Shown piece after piece: positions 49,101-61,100 of a DNA stretch of 64,000 nt. The stretch covers positions 3,396,001 through 3,460,000 of the forward strand of contig NC_054757.1 in assembly GCF_018143015.1 (NCBI RefSeq), read 5' to 3'. Position 1 is the stretch's first letter. Every line of letters begins with the position of its first letter. The notes beneath the pieces are model-generated. The model saw only the letters and a program-made list of their open reading frames with translations, was not told the origin of the DNA and did not search any database. Source of the stretch: Lytechinus variegatus. Taxonomy: Eukaryota; Echinodermata; Echinoidea; Temnopleuroida; Toxopneustidae. Position numbers and translations under genes: made by a program.

Positions 49101-52100
49101 CCCTCCCTCTATCCCTTCCCTCCACCTCCATCCCTCCATCCCCTCCCTCCCTCTATCCCTTCCCTCCATCCCCTCCCTCCCTCTATCCCTTTCCTCCACC
49201 TCCATCCCTACACCCCTCCCTCCCTCTATCCCTTCCCTCCATCCCTCTATCCCTTCCTCCACCTCCATCCCTACACCCATCCCTCTCTCTATCTCTTCCC
49301 TCCATCCCTCTATCCCTTTCCTCCACCTCTATCCCTACACCCCTCCCTCCCTCTATCTCTGCCGTCCCTCTATCTCTTCCGTCCCTCTATCCCTTCCCTC
49401 CATCCCCTCACTCCCTCTATCCCTTCCCTCCACCTCCATCCCTACACCCTCCCTCCCTCTATCTCTTCCGTCCCTCTATCCCTTCCCTCCATCCCCTCCC
49501 TCCCTCTATCCCTTCCCTCCACCTCCATCCCTCCATCCCTCCCTCCCTCTATCCCTTCCCTCCATCCCCTCCCTCCCTCTATCCCTTTCCTCCACCTCCA
49601 TCCCTACACCCCTCCCTCCCTCTATCCCTTCCCTCCATCCCTCTATCCCTTTCCTCCACCTCCATCCCTACACCCCTCCCTCTCTCTATCTCTTCCCTCC
49701 CTCCCTCTATCCCTTTCCCCACCTCCATCCCTATACCCCTCCTCCCTCTATCTCTTCCGTCCCTCTATCTCTTCCGTCCCTCTATCCCTTCCCTCCATCC
49801 CCTCCTCTATCCCTTCCCTCCACCTCCATCCCTACACCCTCCCTCCCTCTATCTCTTCCGTCCCTCTATCCCTTCCCTCCATCCCCTCCCTCCTCTATCC
49901 CTTCCCTCCACTCCGTCCCTCCATCCCCTCCCTCCCTCTATCCCTTCCCTCCATCCCCTCCCTCCCTCTATCCCTTTCCTCCACCTCCATCCTACACCCC
50001 CCCTCCCTCTATCCCTTCCCTCCCCTCCATCCCTCTATCCCTTTCCTCCACCTCCATCCCTACACCCCTCCCTCTCTCTATCTCTTCCCTCCATCCCTCT
50101 ATCCCTTTCCTCCACCTCTATCCCTACACCCCTCCCTCCCTCTACTCTTCCCCCTCTCTCCTTCCCTCTATCTCGTCCCTCTACCCTTCCCTCCATCCCT
50201 CCCTCCCTCTATCCCTTCCCTCCACCTCCATCCCTACACCCCTCCCTCCCTCTATCCCTTCCCTCCATCCCTCTATCCCTTTCCTCCACCTCCATCCCTA
50301 CACCCCTCCCTCCCTCTATCTCTTCCGTCCCTCCATCCCCTCCTCTATCCCTTCCCTCCACCTCCATCCCTACACCCCTCCCTCCCTCTATCTCTTCCGT
50401 CCCTCCATCCCCTCCCTCCCTCTATCCCTTCCCTCCACCTCCATCCCTACACCCCTCCCTCTATCCCTTTCCTCCACCTCCATCCCTACACCCCTCCCTC
50501 CATCTCTCCGTCCCTCTATCTCTTCCGTCCCTCTATCCCTTCCCTCCATCCCCTCCCTCCCTCTATCCCTTCCCTCCACCTCCATCCCTACACCCCTCCC
50601 TCCCTCTATCTCTTCCATCCCTATCTCTTCCGTCCCTCCATCCCTTCCCTCCATCCGCTCCCTCCCTCTATCCCTTTCCTCCACCTCTATCCCTACACCC
50701 CTCCCTCCCTCTATCTCTTCCGTCCCTCTATCTCTTCCGTCCCTCTATCCCTTCCCTCCATCCCCTCCCCCCTCTATCCCTTCCCTCCACCTATCCCTAC
50801 ACCCATCCCTCCCTCTATCTCTTCCGTCCCTCTATCTCTTCCCTCCATCCCCTCCCTCCCTCTATTCCTTCCCTCCACCTCCATCCCTACACCCCTCCCT
50901 CCCTCTATCTCTTCCCTCCATCCCTCTATCCCTTTCCTCCACCTCCATCCCTACACCCCTCCCTCCCTCTATCTCTTCTGCCCCTCTATCTCTTCCGTCC
51001 CTCTATCCCTTCCTCCATCCCCTCCCTCCCTCTATCCCTTCCCTCCCTCCCTCTATCCCTTTCCTCCACCTCCATCCTATACCCCTCCCTCCCTCTATCT
51101 CTTCCGTCCCTCTATCTCTTCCGTCCCTCTATCCCTTCCCTCCATCCCCTCCCTCTATCCCTTCCCTCCACCTCCATCCCTACACCCTCCCTCCCTCTAT
51201 CTCTTCCGTCCCTCTATCCCTTCCCTCCATCCCCTCCCTCCCTCTATCCCTTCCCTCCACCTCCATCCCTCCATCCCCTCCCTCCCTCTATCCCTTCCCT
51301 CCATCCCCTCCCTCCCTCTATCCCTTTCCTCCACCTCCATCCCTACACCCCTCCCCCCTCTATCCCTTCCCTCCATCCCTCTATCCCTTTCCTCCACCAC
51401 TCCATCCCTACACCCCTCCCTCTCTCTATCTCTTCCCTCCCTCCCTCTATCCCTTTCCTCCACCTCCATCCCTATACCCCCCCCTCCCTCTATCTCTTCC
51501 GTCCCTCTATCTCTTCCGTCCCTCTATCCCTTCCCTCCATCCCCTCCCTCTATCCCTTCCCTCCACCTCCATCCCTACACCCCCCTCCTCTATCTCTTCC
51601 GTCCCTCTATCCCTCCCTCCATCCCCTCCCTCCCTCTATCCCTTCCCTCCACCTCCATCCCTCCATCCCCTCCCTCCCTCTATCCCTTCCCTCCATCCCC
51701 TCCCTCCCTCTATCCCTTTCCTCCACCTCCATCCCTACACCCCTCCCTCCCTCTATCCCTTCCCTCCATCCCTCTATCCCTTTCCTCCACCTCCATCCCT
51801 ACACCCATCCCTCTCTCTATCTCTTCCCTCCATCCCTCTATCCCTTTCCTCCACCTCTATCCCTACACCCCTCCCTCCCTCTATCTCTGCCGTCCCTCTA
51901 TCTCTTCCGTCCCTCTATCCCTTCCCTCCATCCCCTCCCTCCCTCTATCCCTTCCCTCCACCTCCATCCCTACACCCTCCCTCCCTCTATCTCTCCGTCC
52001 CTCTATCCTTCCCTCCATCCCCTCCCTCCCTCTATCCCTTCCCTCCACCTCCATCCCTCCATCCCCTCCCTCCCTCTATCCTTCCCTCCATCCCCTCCCT

Positions 52101-55100
52101 CCCTCTATCCCTTTCCTCCACCTCCATCCCTACACCCCTCCCCCCTCCTCTATCCCTTCCCTCCATCCCTCTATCCCTTTCCTCCACCTCCATCCCTACA
52201 CCCCTCCCTCTCTCTATCTCTTCCCTCCCTCCCTCTATCCCTTTCCTCCACCTCCATCCCTATACCCCTCCCTCCCTCTATCTCTTCCGTCCCTCTATCT
52301 CTTCCGTCCCTCTATCCCTTCCCTCCATCCCCTCCTCTATCCCTTCCCTCCACCTCCATCCCTACACCCTCCTCCCTCTATCTCTTCCGTCCCTCTATCC
52401 CTTCCCTCCATCCCCTCCCTCCCTCTATCCCTTCCCTCCACCTCCGTCCCTCCATCCCCTCCCTCCCTCTATCCCTCCCTCCATCCCCTCCCTCCCTCTA
52501 TCCCTTTCCTCCACCTCCATCCTACACCCCTCCCTCCCTCTATCCCTTCCCTCCATCCCTCTATCCCTTTCCTCCACCTCCATCCCTACACCCCTCCCTC
52601 TCTCTATCTCTTCCCTCCATCCCTCTATCCCTTTCCTCCACCTCTATCCCTACACCCCTCCCTCCCTCTATCTCTTCCGTCCCTCTATCTCTTCCGTCCC
52701 TCTATCCCTTCCCTCCATCCCCTCCCTCCCTCTATCCCTTCCCTCCACCTCCATCCCTACACCCCCCCTCCCTCTATCCCTTCCCTCCATCCCTCTATCC
52801 CTTTCCTCCACCTCCATCCCTACACCCCTCCCTCTCTCTATCTCTTCCCTCCATCCCTCTATCCCTTTCCTCCACCTCTATCCCTACACCCCTCCCTCCC
52901 TCTATCTCTTCCGTCCCTCTATCTCTTCCGTCCCTCTATCCCTTCCCTCCATCCCCTCCCTCCCTCTATCCCTTTCCTCCACCTCCATCCCTACACCCCT
53001 CCCTCCCTCTATCTCTTCCGTCCTCTATCTCTTCCGTCCCTCTATCCCTTCATTCCATCCCCTCCCTCCCTCTATCCCTTCCCTCCACCTCCATTCGTAC
53101 ACCCCTCCCTCCCTCTATCTCTTCCCTCCATCCCTCTATCCCTTTCCTCTACTCTATCCCTACACCCCTCCCTCCCTCTATCTCTTCCGTCCCTCTATCC
53201 CTTCCCTCCATCCCCCCTCCCTCCATCCCTCCCTCCCTCTATCCCTTCCCTCCACCTCCATCCCTACACCCTCCCTCCCTCTATCTCTTCCGTCCCTCTA
53301 TCCCTTCCCTCCATCCCCTCCCTCCCTCTATCCCTTCCCTCCACCTCCATCCCTCCATCCCCTCCCTCCCTCTATCCCTTTCCTCCACCTCTATCCCTAC
53401 ACCCCTCCCTCCCTCTATCTCTTCCGTCCCTCTATCTCTTCCCTCCATCCCCTCCCTCCCTCTATCCCTTCCCTCCATCCCCTCCCTCCCTCTATCCCTT
53501 TCCTCCACCTCCATCCCTACACCCCTCCCTCCCTCTATCTCTTCCCTCCATCCCTCTATCCCTTTCCTCCACCTCTATCCCTACACCCCTCCCTCCCTCT
53601 ATCTCTTCCGTCCCTCTATCTCTTCCGTCCCTCTATCCCTTCCCTCCCTCCATCCCCTCCCTCCCTCCCTCTATCCCTTCCCTCCACCTCCATCCCTACA
53701 CCCTCCCTCCCTCTATCTCTTCCGTCCCTCTATCCCTTCCCTCCATCCCCTCCCTCCCTCTATCCCTTCCCTCCATCCCCTCCCTCCCTCTATCCCTTTC
53801 CTCCACCTCCATCCCTACACCCCTCCCTCCCTCTATCTCTTCCGTCCCTCTATCTCTTCCGTCCCTCTATCCCTTCCCTCCATCCCCTCCCTCCATCCCC
53901 TCCCTCCCTCTATCCCTTCCCTCCACCTCCATCCCTACACCCTCCCTCCCTCTATCTCTTCCGTCCCTCTATCCCTTCCCTCCATCCCCTCCCTCCCTCT
54001 ATCCCTTCCCTCCACCTCCATCCCTCCATCCCCTCCCTCCCTCTATCCCTTCCCTCCATCCCCTCCCTCCCTCTATCCCTTTCCTCCACCTCCATCCCTA
54101 CACCCCTCCCTCCCTCTATCCCTTCCCTCCATCCCTCTATCCCTTTCCTCCCTCCATCCCTACACCCCTCCCTCTCTCTATCTCTTCCCTCCATCCCTCT
54201 ATCCCTTTCCTCCACCTCTATCCCTACACCCCTCCCTCCCTCTATCTCTTCCGTCCCTCTATCTCTTCCGTCCCTCTATCCCTTCCCTCCATCCCCTCCC
54301 TCCCTCTATCCCTTCCCTCCACCTCCATCCCTACACCCCTCCCTCCCTCTATCTCTTCCGTCCCTCTATCTCTTCCGTCCCTCTATCCCTTCCCTCCATC
54401 CCCTCCCTCTATCCCTTTCCTCCACCTCCATCCCTACACCCTTCCCTCCCTCTATCTCTTCCGTCCCTCTATCTCTTCCGTCCCTCTATCCCTTCCCTCC
54501 ATCCCCTCCCTCCCTCTATCCCTTTCCTCCACCTCCATCCCTACACCCCTCCCTCTCTCTATCTCTTCCCTCCATCCCTCTATCCCTTTCCTCCACCTCT
54601 ATCCCTACACCCCTCCCTCCCTCTATCTCTTCCGTCCCTCTATCTCTTCCGTCCCTCTATCCCTTCCTCCATCCCCTCCCTCTATCCATTTCCTCCACCT
54701 CCATCCCTACACCCTTCCTCCCTCTATCTCTTCCGTCCCTCTATCTCTTCCGTCCCTCTATCCCTTCCCTCCATCCCCTCCCTCCCTCTATCCCTTCCCT
54801 CCACCTCCATCCGTACACCCCTCCCTCCCTCTATCTCTTCCCTCCATCCCTCTATCCCTTTCCTCCACCTCTATCCCTACACCCCTCCCTCCCTCCCTCT
54901 ACCTCTTCGGTCCCTCTATCTCTTCCGTCCCTCTATCCGTTCCCTCCATCCCCTCCCTCCCTCTATCCCTTCCCTCCACCTCCATCCCTACACCCTCCCT
55001 CCCTCTATCTCTTCCGTCCCTCTATCCCTTCCATCCATCCCCTCCCTCTATCCCTTCCATCTCCGTCCCTCCACCTCCATCCCTCCATCCCCTCCCTCCC

Positions 55101-58100
55101 TCTATCCCTCCCTCTCTATTCCTCCATCCAATCATTACTGCTCACCTTTGTATCTTTGCAGTCTTCTAATCCAAGCTCAGTTATGGTTTCATCCACTCTT
55201 TCCTTTTTTCCTTCTGAGATACTGTAGAAGGAAGCCTTAAGGCAGCAGAGAATGCAAGATTCTCTCTCACCGTCAGTGTTCCCATGACAACATCATCCTA
55301 TACAAATAATAAAATTATAGATTATTAATGGTCACCATACTGCACAAATTACAATGATATAAGTGCAATGTTTAATTACAGCTCCAGACTATCTATAAAT
55401 AAAACATCTGAATTTTTTTACGTTTGGTTTTCTTAAGTTGGAATTTAAACAATACAAATCCTGTCATTGCAATCTTGAGCAGGTTTTAACCACAGTGAAA
55501 GCATACTAAGATTAATCTCTCAACAATTTACATAATGTAATCTTAAATGTTTATACATAATATCTATATGTAAATCAAATTGTTAAACAATGCATTATTA
55601 GTCTCCGGACTACATAATTGCACCAGAAAATGGATTGATAGGAATGTGAGATTACTATACCAACAATTGTAGTCAAAGATTACATTGTTGTTCCAGAAAA
55701 CAGATTTCAAATCTAAGACAAATATTTGTTTGTGATATCATGGTATGTAGGATTTTGTATTATAGTAACATTTTGTGATATTTGTGAGACAGGGGATAGC
55801 TATGCACATGACCCACATTAACATATATCATGTACAGAATTTTACAGTCAACCTTGTATTACTTGCTAATTTGTTATAATTTATTTTCCCCTTTCCACAG
55901 AGTTCTTTTATTTTGAAAAGAAATTCCATTAATAATCATGGTGATTCCTCCCTTTCAAATAGTGTGGTGATAATCCAAATTCCTTCAGGAAACATATTTT
56001 TATGAGAATATGGCCGGGGGGGGGGTATTCTGGAAAGGCTCATAATTTTCCTCAAAGTTACCCATATGATGGAGCACTAATGGACCGCCCAATTTGTATT
56101 CTGAAGCGCTCAATTAACTCCTTTAGGCCACTCCCCTACTAAGCAAAATTGGCCAATCAAACGTGCTCTTACAACATAAAATTTTCTAGCAGCGCACAGT
56201 GTCTCTTCACTTTGCTGGCTCGTCACAAGCTTGTATACAAATATTTTTTGCTGGGAAATAATGCTAAAGTCTTTGCATCAGAGATTAGAGGTTCGTCATG
56301 TTGTTAAAGTTACCTGTTGTCTTGTCCCATTCTCTCTCAATATTTTCTTGTACTTCTGTTGGCTTTGATTTTTTTTTCAATTTCGAACATGATTTTCACA
56401 TCCACCTATTTACATCCATTTGTAGCTTTTTTTTTCTTTTACAATATTTCATTGCAACTGTCTCGGGGGAGGAGGGATTCTTCTATAACATTAATTCCTG
56501 CTGATTTTCATAATAATAAACTTTTCATTTTATTATATGGGAAACCTTGATGAGACTTAATGGACCTTTTATCATCATCTTTCCCCATTGGAAAAGTCTG
56601 CTAATTGAGCGCGATGAGACTTTTCAGAATACCAGAAGTCTCGTAACTGCTCACAGAACTCTTCGCGCAGTCATAATGTGTACTATTTCAAGTGTGTGCA
56701 ACGCACCCCTGCCGAATAAGGATAAGGACACGTGAGTGCCTTTTCAGAATACCAAAATGCTCATTGAGCGCTAATTGACCGCTGATTGAGCTTTCAGAAT
56801 ACCGCCCCTGATGTAGAAGGTACCTGGACAACATATCCTGAGCAGCACTTGAAGTTCCTTGGGATGTCATTCCCATTAATCAATACTTCTCCTCGAACCC
56901 CCTCCTTCTCTTTCCTACCAGCCAGGATGTCCAATAAACTAAAAAGAAACAAGACACAAGATGGCTTATCTCTAAACTCATACAGGGCTCGAATTAACAA
57001 TTTAAAGGGGCAAGGCCATTTTTTAAAAGGGCACTTAAGGGAAAGGGCAGGCAGTTTTCACTTTATGGGACATCCAAGGCCACCAAAGAAAGGGCATCAA
57101 TAATAAATGCACTTTTCAATGGGGCACATGCACTGGATTACCGCAGGGCACCACGGCCACAGCAAAAAAGGGCAGTTATTTTGGCCTTAAGTCTACAAAT
57201 ATTTGAAAGGGCATCAAGGCCATTTCTGAGGGCATCTAAGGCCATGGCCTTGGATGGCCTTGGATTAATTCGAGCCCTGCTCATATATGCAACAAGTGAT
57301 TTGGTTTCCATTAGTTAGCAAGTTACCAGTATACAAAAAGTACCAAAAATATGAGAACATAGAAGGTAACAAATATAACAGAAAGCACAAAGAAGAGCAA
57401 CATGTTAAACATATGAGTACTATTTGGGATTTTGAATCTTGACTTTGAGCATACAGGGGCCGATTGCACGAAAGGGTCTTTCAAAGGACCGTCTTTCGTG
57501 TCGCCCATCTTTTATGATACGCTATAGGCGGGGTGTTTCTGAAATTTATGATAAAGAATAAGATTCGTTTGTTTGCTTTTAAATCAAATTTTATACGATT
57601 TCATGATATATCACATCATTTTATAAACAAATATTTTGTTTAATTTAACGGACGAATGAAATATGTTTGCAAATGATTTATTTAAAATGCGTTTCACATG
57701 GCGCATCATAAAAAGGCAACACGAAAGACGGTCCTTAATTCATTCTGTTGAATCTGATTAATGCCAGAAAGTTCCTCGTCATAGAGTATTTTTTTCTGTG
57801 ATTCCATAGGATGAGATATCATAGAGTCCATATGACCTTGATTCCATTTCAAATAAAAATAAAAATTCATCATCTGTGTCACCTTAAAAACAACTTAAGG
57901 ACAATATTCTTCAACCCTCACATTCATACGCTGCACATTAAAACTCACAATTAATTTTTATGGTAGATAATCACAAATCTTATTACTGAACTTCCGTTAT
58001 GGCCACACTTGTCATCTATATAGTTTACTTAAGATCCCATCCCAGAGAATGGAGACTGAAACTTTGCAAGGATACATCTTACGAACAACTTAAAGGGGAA

Positions 58101-61100
58101 TGAAACCTTTGGAACAAATAGGCTTGTGTAGAAACAGAAAAATCAAAGAATAAGAATAAAGAAAGTTTGAGAAAAATCGGACCAATAATGAGAAAGTTAT
58201 GAGCATTTTAATATTGCAATCACTATTGCTATGGAGATCCTTCCATTGGCAATGCGACAAGGATGTGTGATGTCACTGATGAACAATTTTCCCTTTGGTG
58301 GACTATAAAATACCCTCAAAATGTCTCTTTTTGCTTTTTCTTATGATGATACAAACTCTCTTTCTATGATGTATTCTTAAAAAATATGTATTACATGCCC
58401 TCATGTAGAAAGAACACATGATTTATGGATAAATGTGATAAAAGAGGCAATTCAAGTGAAATATATACTAATGGGGAGAGTTGTTCACAAGTGACATCAC
58501 ACATTTTTTGTCACATTGCCAATTTGCTATCTTCATAGCATTAGTGATCGCAATATTCAAATGCTCATAACTTTCTCATTATTTGTCCGATTTTTCTCAA
58601 ACTTTTGTTGATCTGTTTCTTTGATTTTTCTGTTTTCACACAAGCTATCTTGTTCCAATGGTTTCATTCTCCTTTAAGGACAATATTCTTCAACCCTCAC
58701 ATTCATACGTTACACATTAAAACTCACAATTAATTTTTATGGTGGTGGATAATTACAAATCTTATTACTGAACTTCCGTTATGGCCACACTTGTCATCTA
58801 TATAGTTTACTTAAGATCCCATCCCAGAGAATGGAGACTGAAACTTTGCAAGGATACATCTTACAAACAACTTAAGGACAATATTCTTCAACCCTCACAT
58901 TCATACGTTACACATTAAAACTCACAATTAATTTTTATGGTGGTGGATAATTACAAATCTTATTACTGAACTTCCGTTATGGCCACACTTGTCAATCTAT
59001 ATAGTTTTAATACTTAAGATCCCATCCCAGAGAATGGAGACCCCTGAAAGACCTCTGAAAGACTGAAACTTTGCAAGGATACCCAGCAGTATCCAAGATC
59101 ACTAAATCTGTCGGTCCCTAGAATCTCCAAAAATTCTCCAAAGAAATCTGAAAGACTGATTGATACTTCTAGCCCCGCTGGACTTTGACTTAGTCCTATA
59201 GAAATCTTTCAGTGGTCTTTCAGAGATCTTGAATTGTAAATGAAAAAATTGATCTTTTGGTAATATTTCTATGGCCTTTCAATGATCTTTCAATTATCCT
59301 TGAAATCAAAATTGCTCCTAATTGCCCTGCAAAACAAAGTTTTATTTCTTCCTTAAATGTGGAAGTACCATTGTTTTAACATTTTAAAGTTCAGTCATGT
59401 TGGTCCTCATTGTCAAATCTGAAAAAATGGAAATATTGTACAATTCAAACCTTAAAAAACAAAAGAAATAGTGAGTGGGGCACATCTCAACTCTCTCATT
59501 TGCATGATACTGAGTTGTGCAGATAACTGTTTTGTGAAAAATATGCACAATTTTAAATGTCATAACTTTCTTTAACATAAAATTTTGATGAAATGTTCAG
59601 CATTATGCTCATTTTATTTCTCTCTATTGATTCAGATCAACATTTTTCTGGGGTGGACTTGACCTCTAACACACTACAGGGACCGCAGAGCGATTTAAAA
59701 AAATGGAAGGGCTGACCATGCAAAAAATCATAATCATATGGTAATTTTTACGTTATATACATGATTTTGGAAAAAAGAGGGGGGGGGCTGAAGCCAACCC
59801 CCCCCCCCCCGCTTCCACTGCCCCTGCACTAGTGAATTACTAGATACACACCAAGCTTTTTCCATGTCCATACAATGAATGGAGCTACTGTGTATACTAG
59901 TATTAGACTCCCCTCTCTCTCCCTCCTGCTTTCTATACTCCTCTCTCTCTCTCTCACTCTTTCTGTACTCATCTCTCTTTTTCAATTCAAATCAATCTTT
60001 TGGGTTTCTTGTGTATTGTGTATAATCAGTAGGTCCATGGTATTATGTGGTCAGTCGAAAAGAGAAGCCAGACCAAGTTCTGTTTGTATGTCCTAGTAAT
60101 TCCTAATTCGTCTATTCCCAGATTTTCTACATCTGTACGTCTTACAGGCAAAAAGATGTGCAACATTAATGTTCCATTCTTTGACATTGTTTTGAAATTA
60201 TTCACTGAAGACAATGCCGCAATATCATTATTATGCTCATTGCCATATTGCGGTTTTTACAGCTGGCCAAAATATGCATGCAGCCCTATGCTACACTATG
60301 GCAGGTGTTGTTCTGTCCCTGATTTGAATGCAGAAAATAATTTGACAATGAGATAACTCCACTCTTTTTTTAGATGATGTACTCTACATGTAGTACACAA
60401 TAGAAATCTTTGTATTATAAAGGTAACTTATCGCTCTCAACCCAGAAAATAAGATCGCATTGATCAATCTGACTTTATCAAAAACTGTAGATCGATCAAT
60501 GCCATTTACTGTGTTGAAAGCCTTCAATAAGTTAATTTGTAATATAGTGAAATTTACCCAGCAACCCTTTATCGTTCCAAAACTAATTATGTAATCATCC
60601 TTTATAAAGCTTCAACAATCGATACAGCCCCGTTGCCAGGGTTCCCAATTATTTAGGGGGTTTGATTCCTTCTCTTCCTTGTCTGAAAAATTTGATTAGC
60701 AAATAAGAAAAAAGGTCGACCAGCAGTCAAATTGTCAAGTATTTTGCCCCAAGAAATAAAAAATGTTTTTGTGCTTTATTTTTCTTGCTTTGTAAAATGA
60801 AATACTGTTTTCAATAAACTCATGATTTTTTGGTCAGCACCAGGCCCACACTAAAATAGTCAGCATTCGGTATCAAACTACATCGCAGAGCGGCGCCACT
60901 TTTACAATAACCCATTCAAATACTAGTACTAGGGCACATATTGCAATACACGTAGCAGCATCAAAGTAGCACCGGTCTGGTGCGGGCTATTTTAGCACAA
61001 GACATTCATGAACTCAAAATTTTATGACTTAGCCCAGGGCTGGTATATGGAGGGGTTCAATCAAACCCCAGCTACATGCTCGTGATATAATCTTTCGCAC

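Noticed and set aside
47039..55240. Open frames of 2,733 and 2,718 codons on the plus strand, rich in Pro, Ser and Leu
   Set aside because: They come from a pyrimidine-only minisatellite that cannot form stop codons in any plus frame. They are antisense to the ABCG2-like gene and even run into its exon 3. No start context, domain or codon structure supports a gene.
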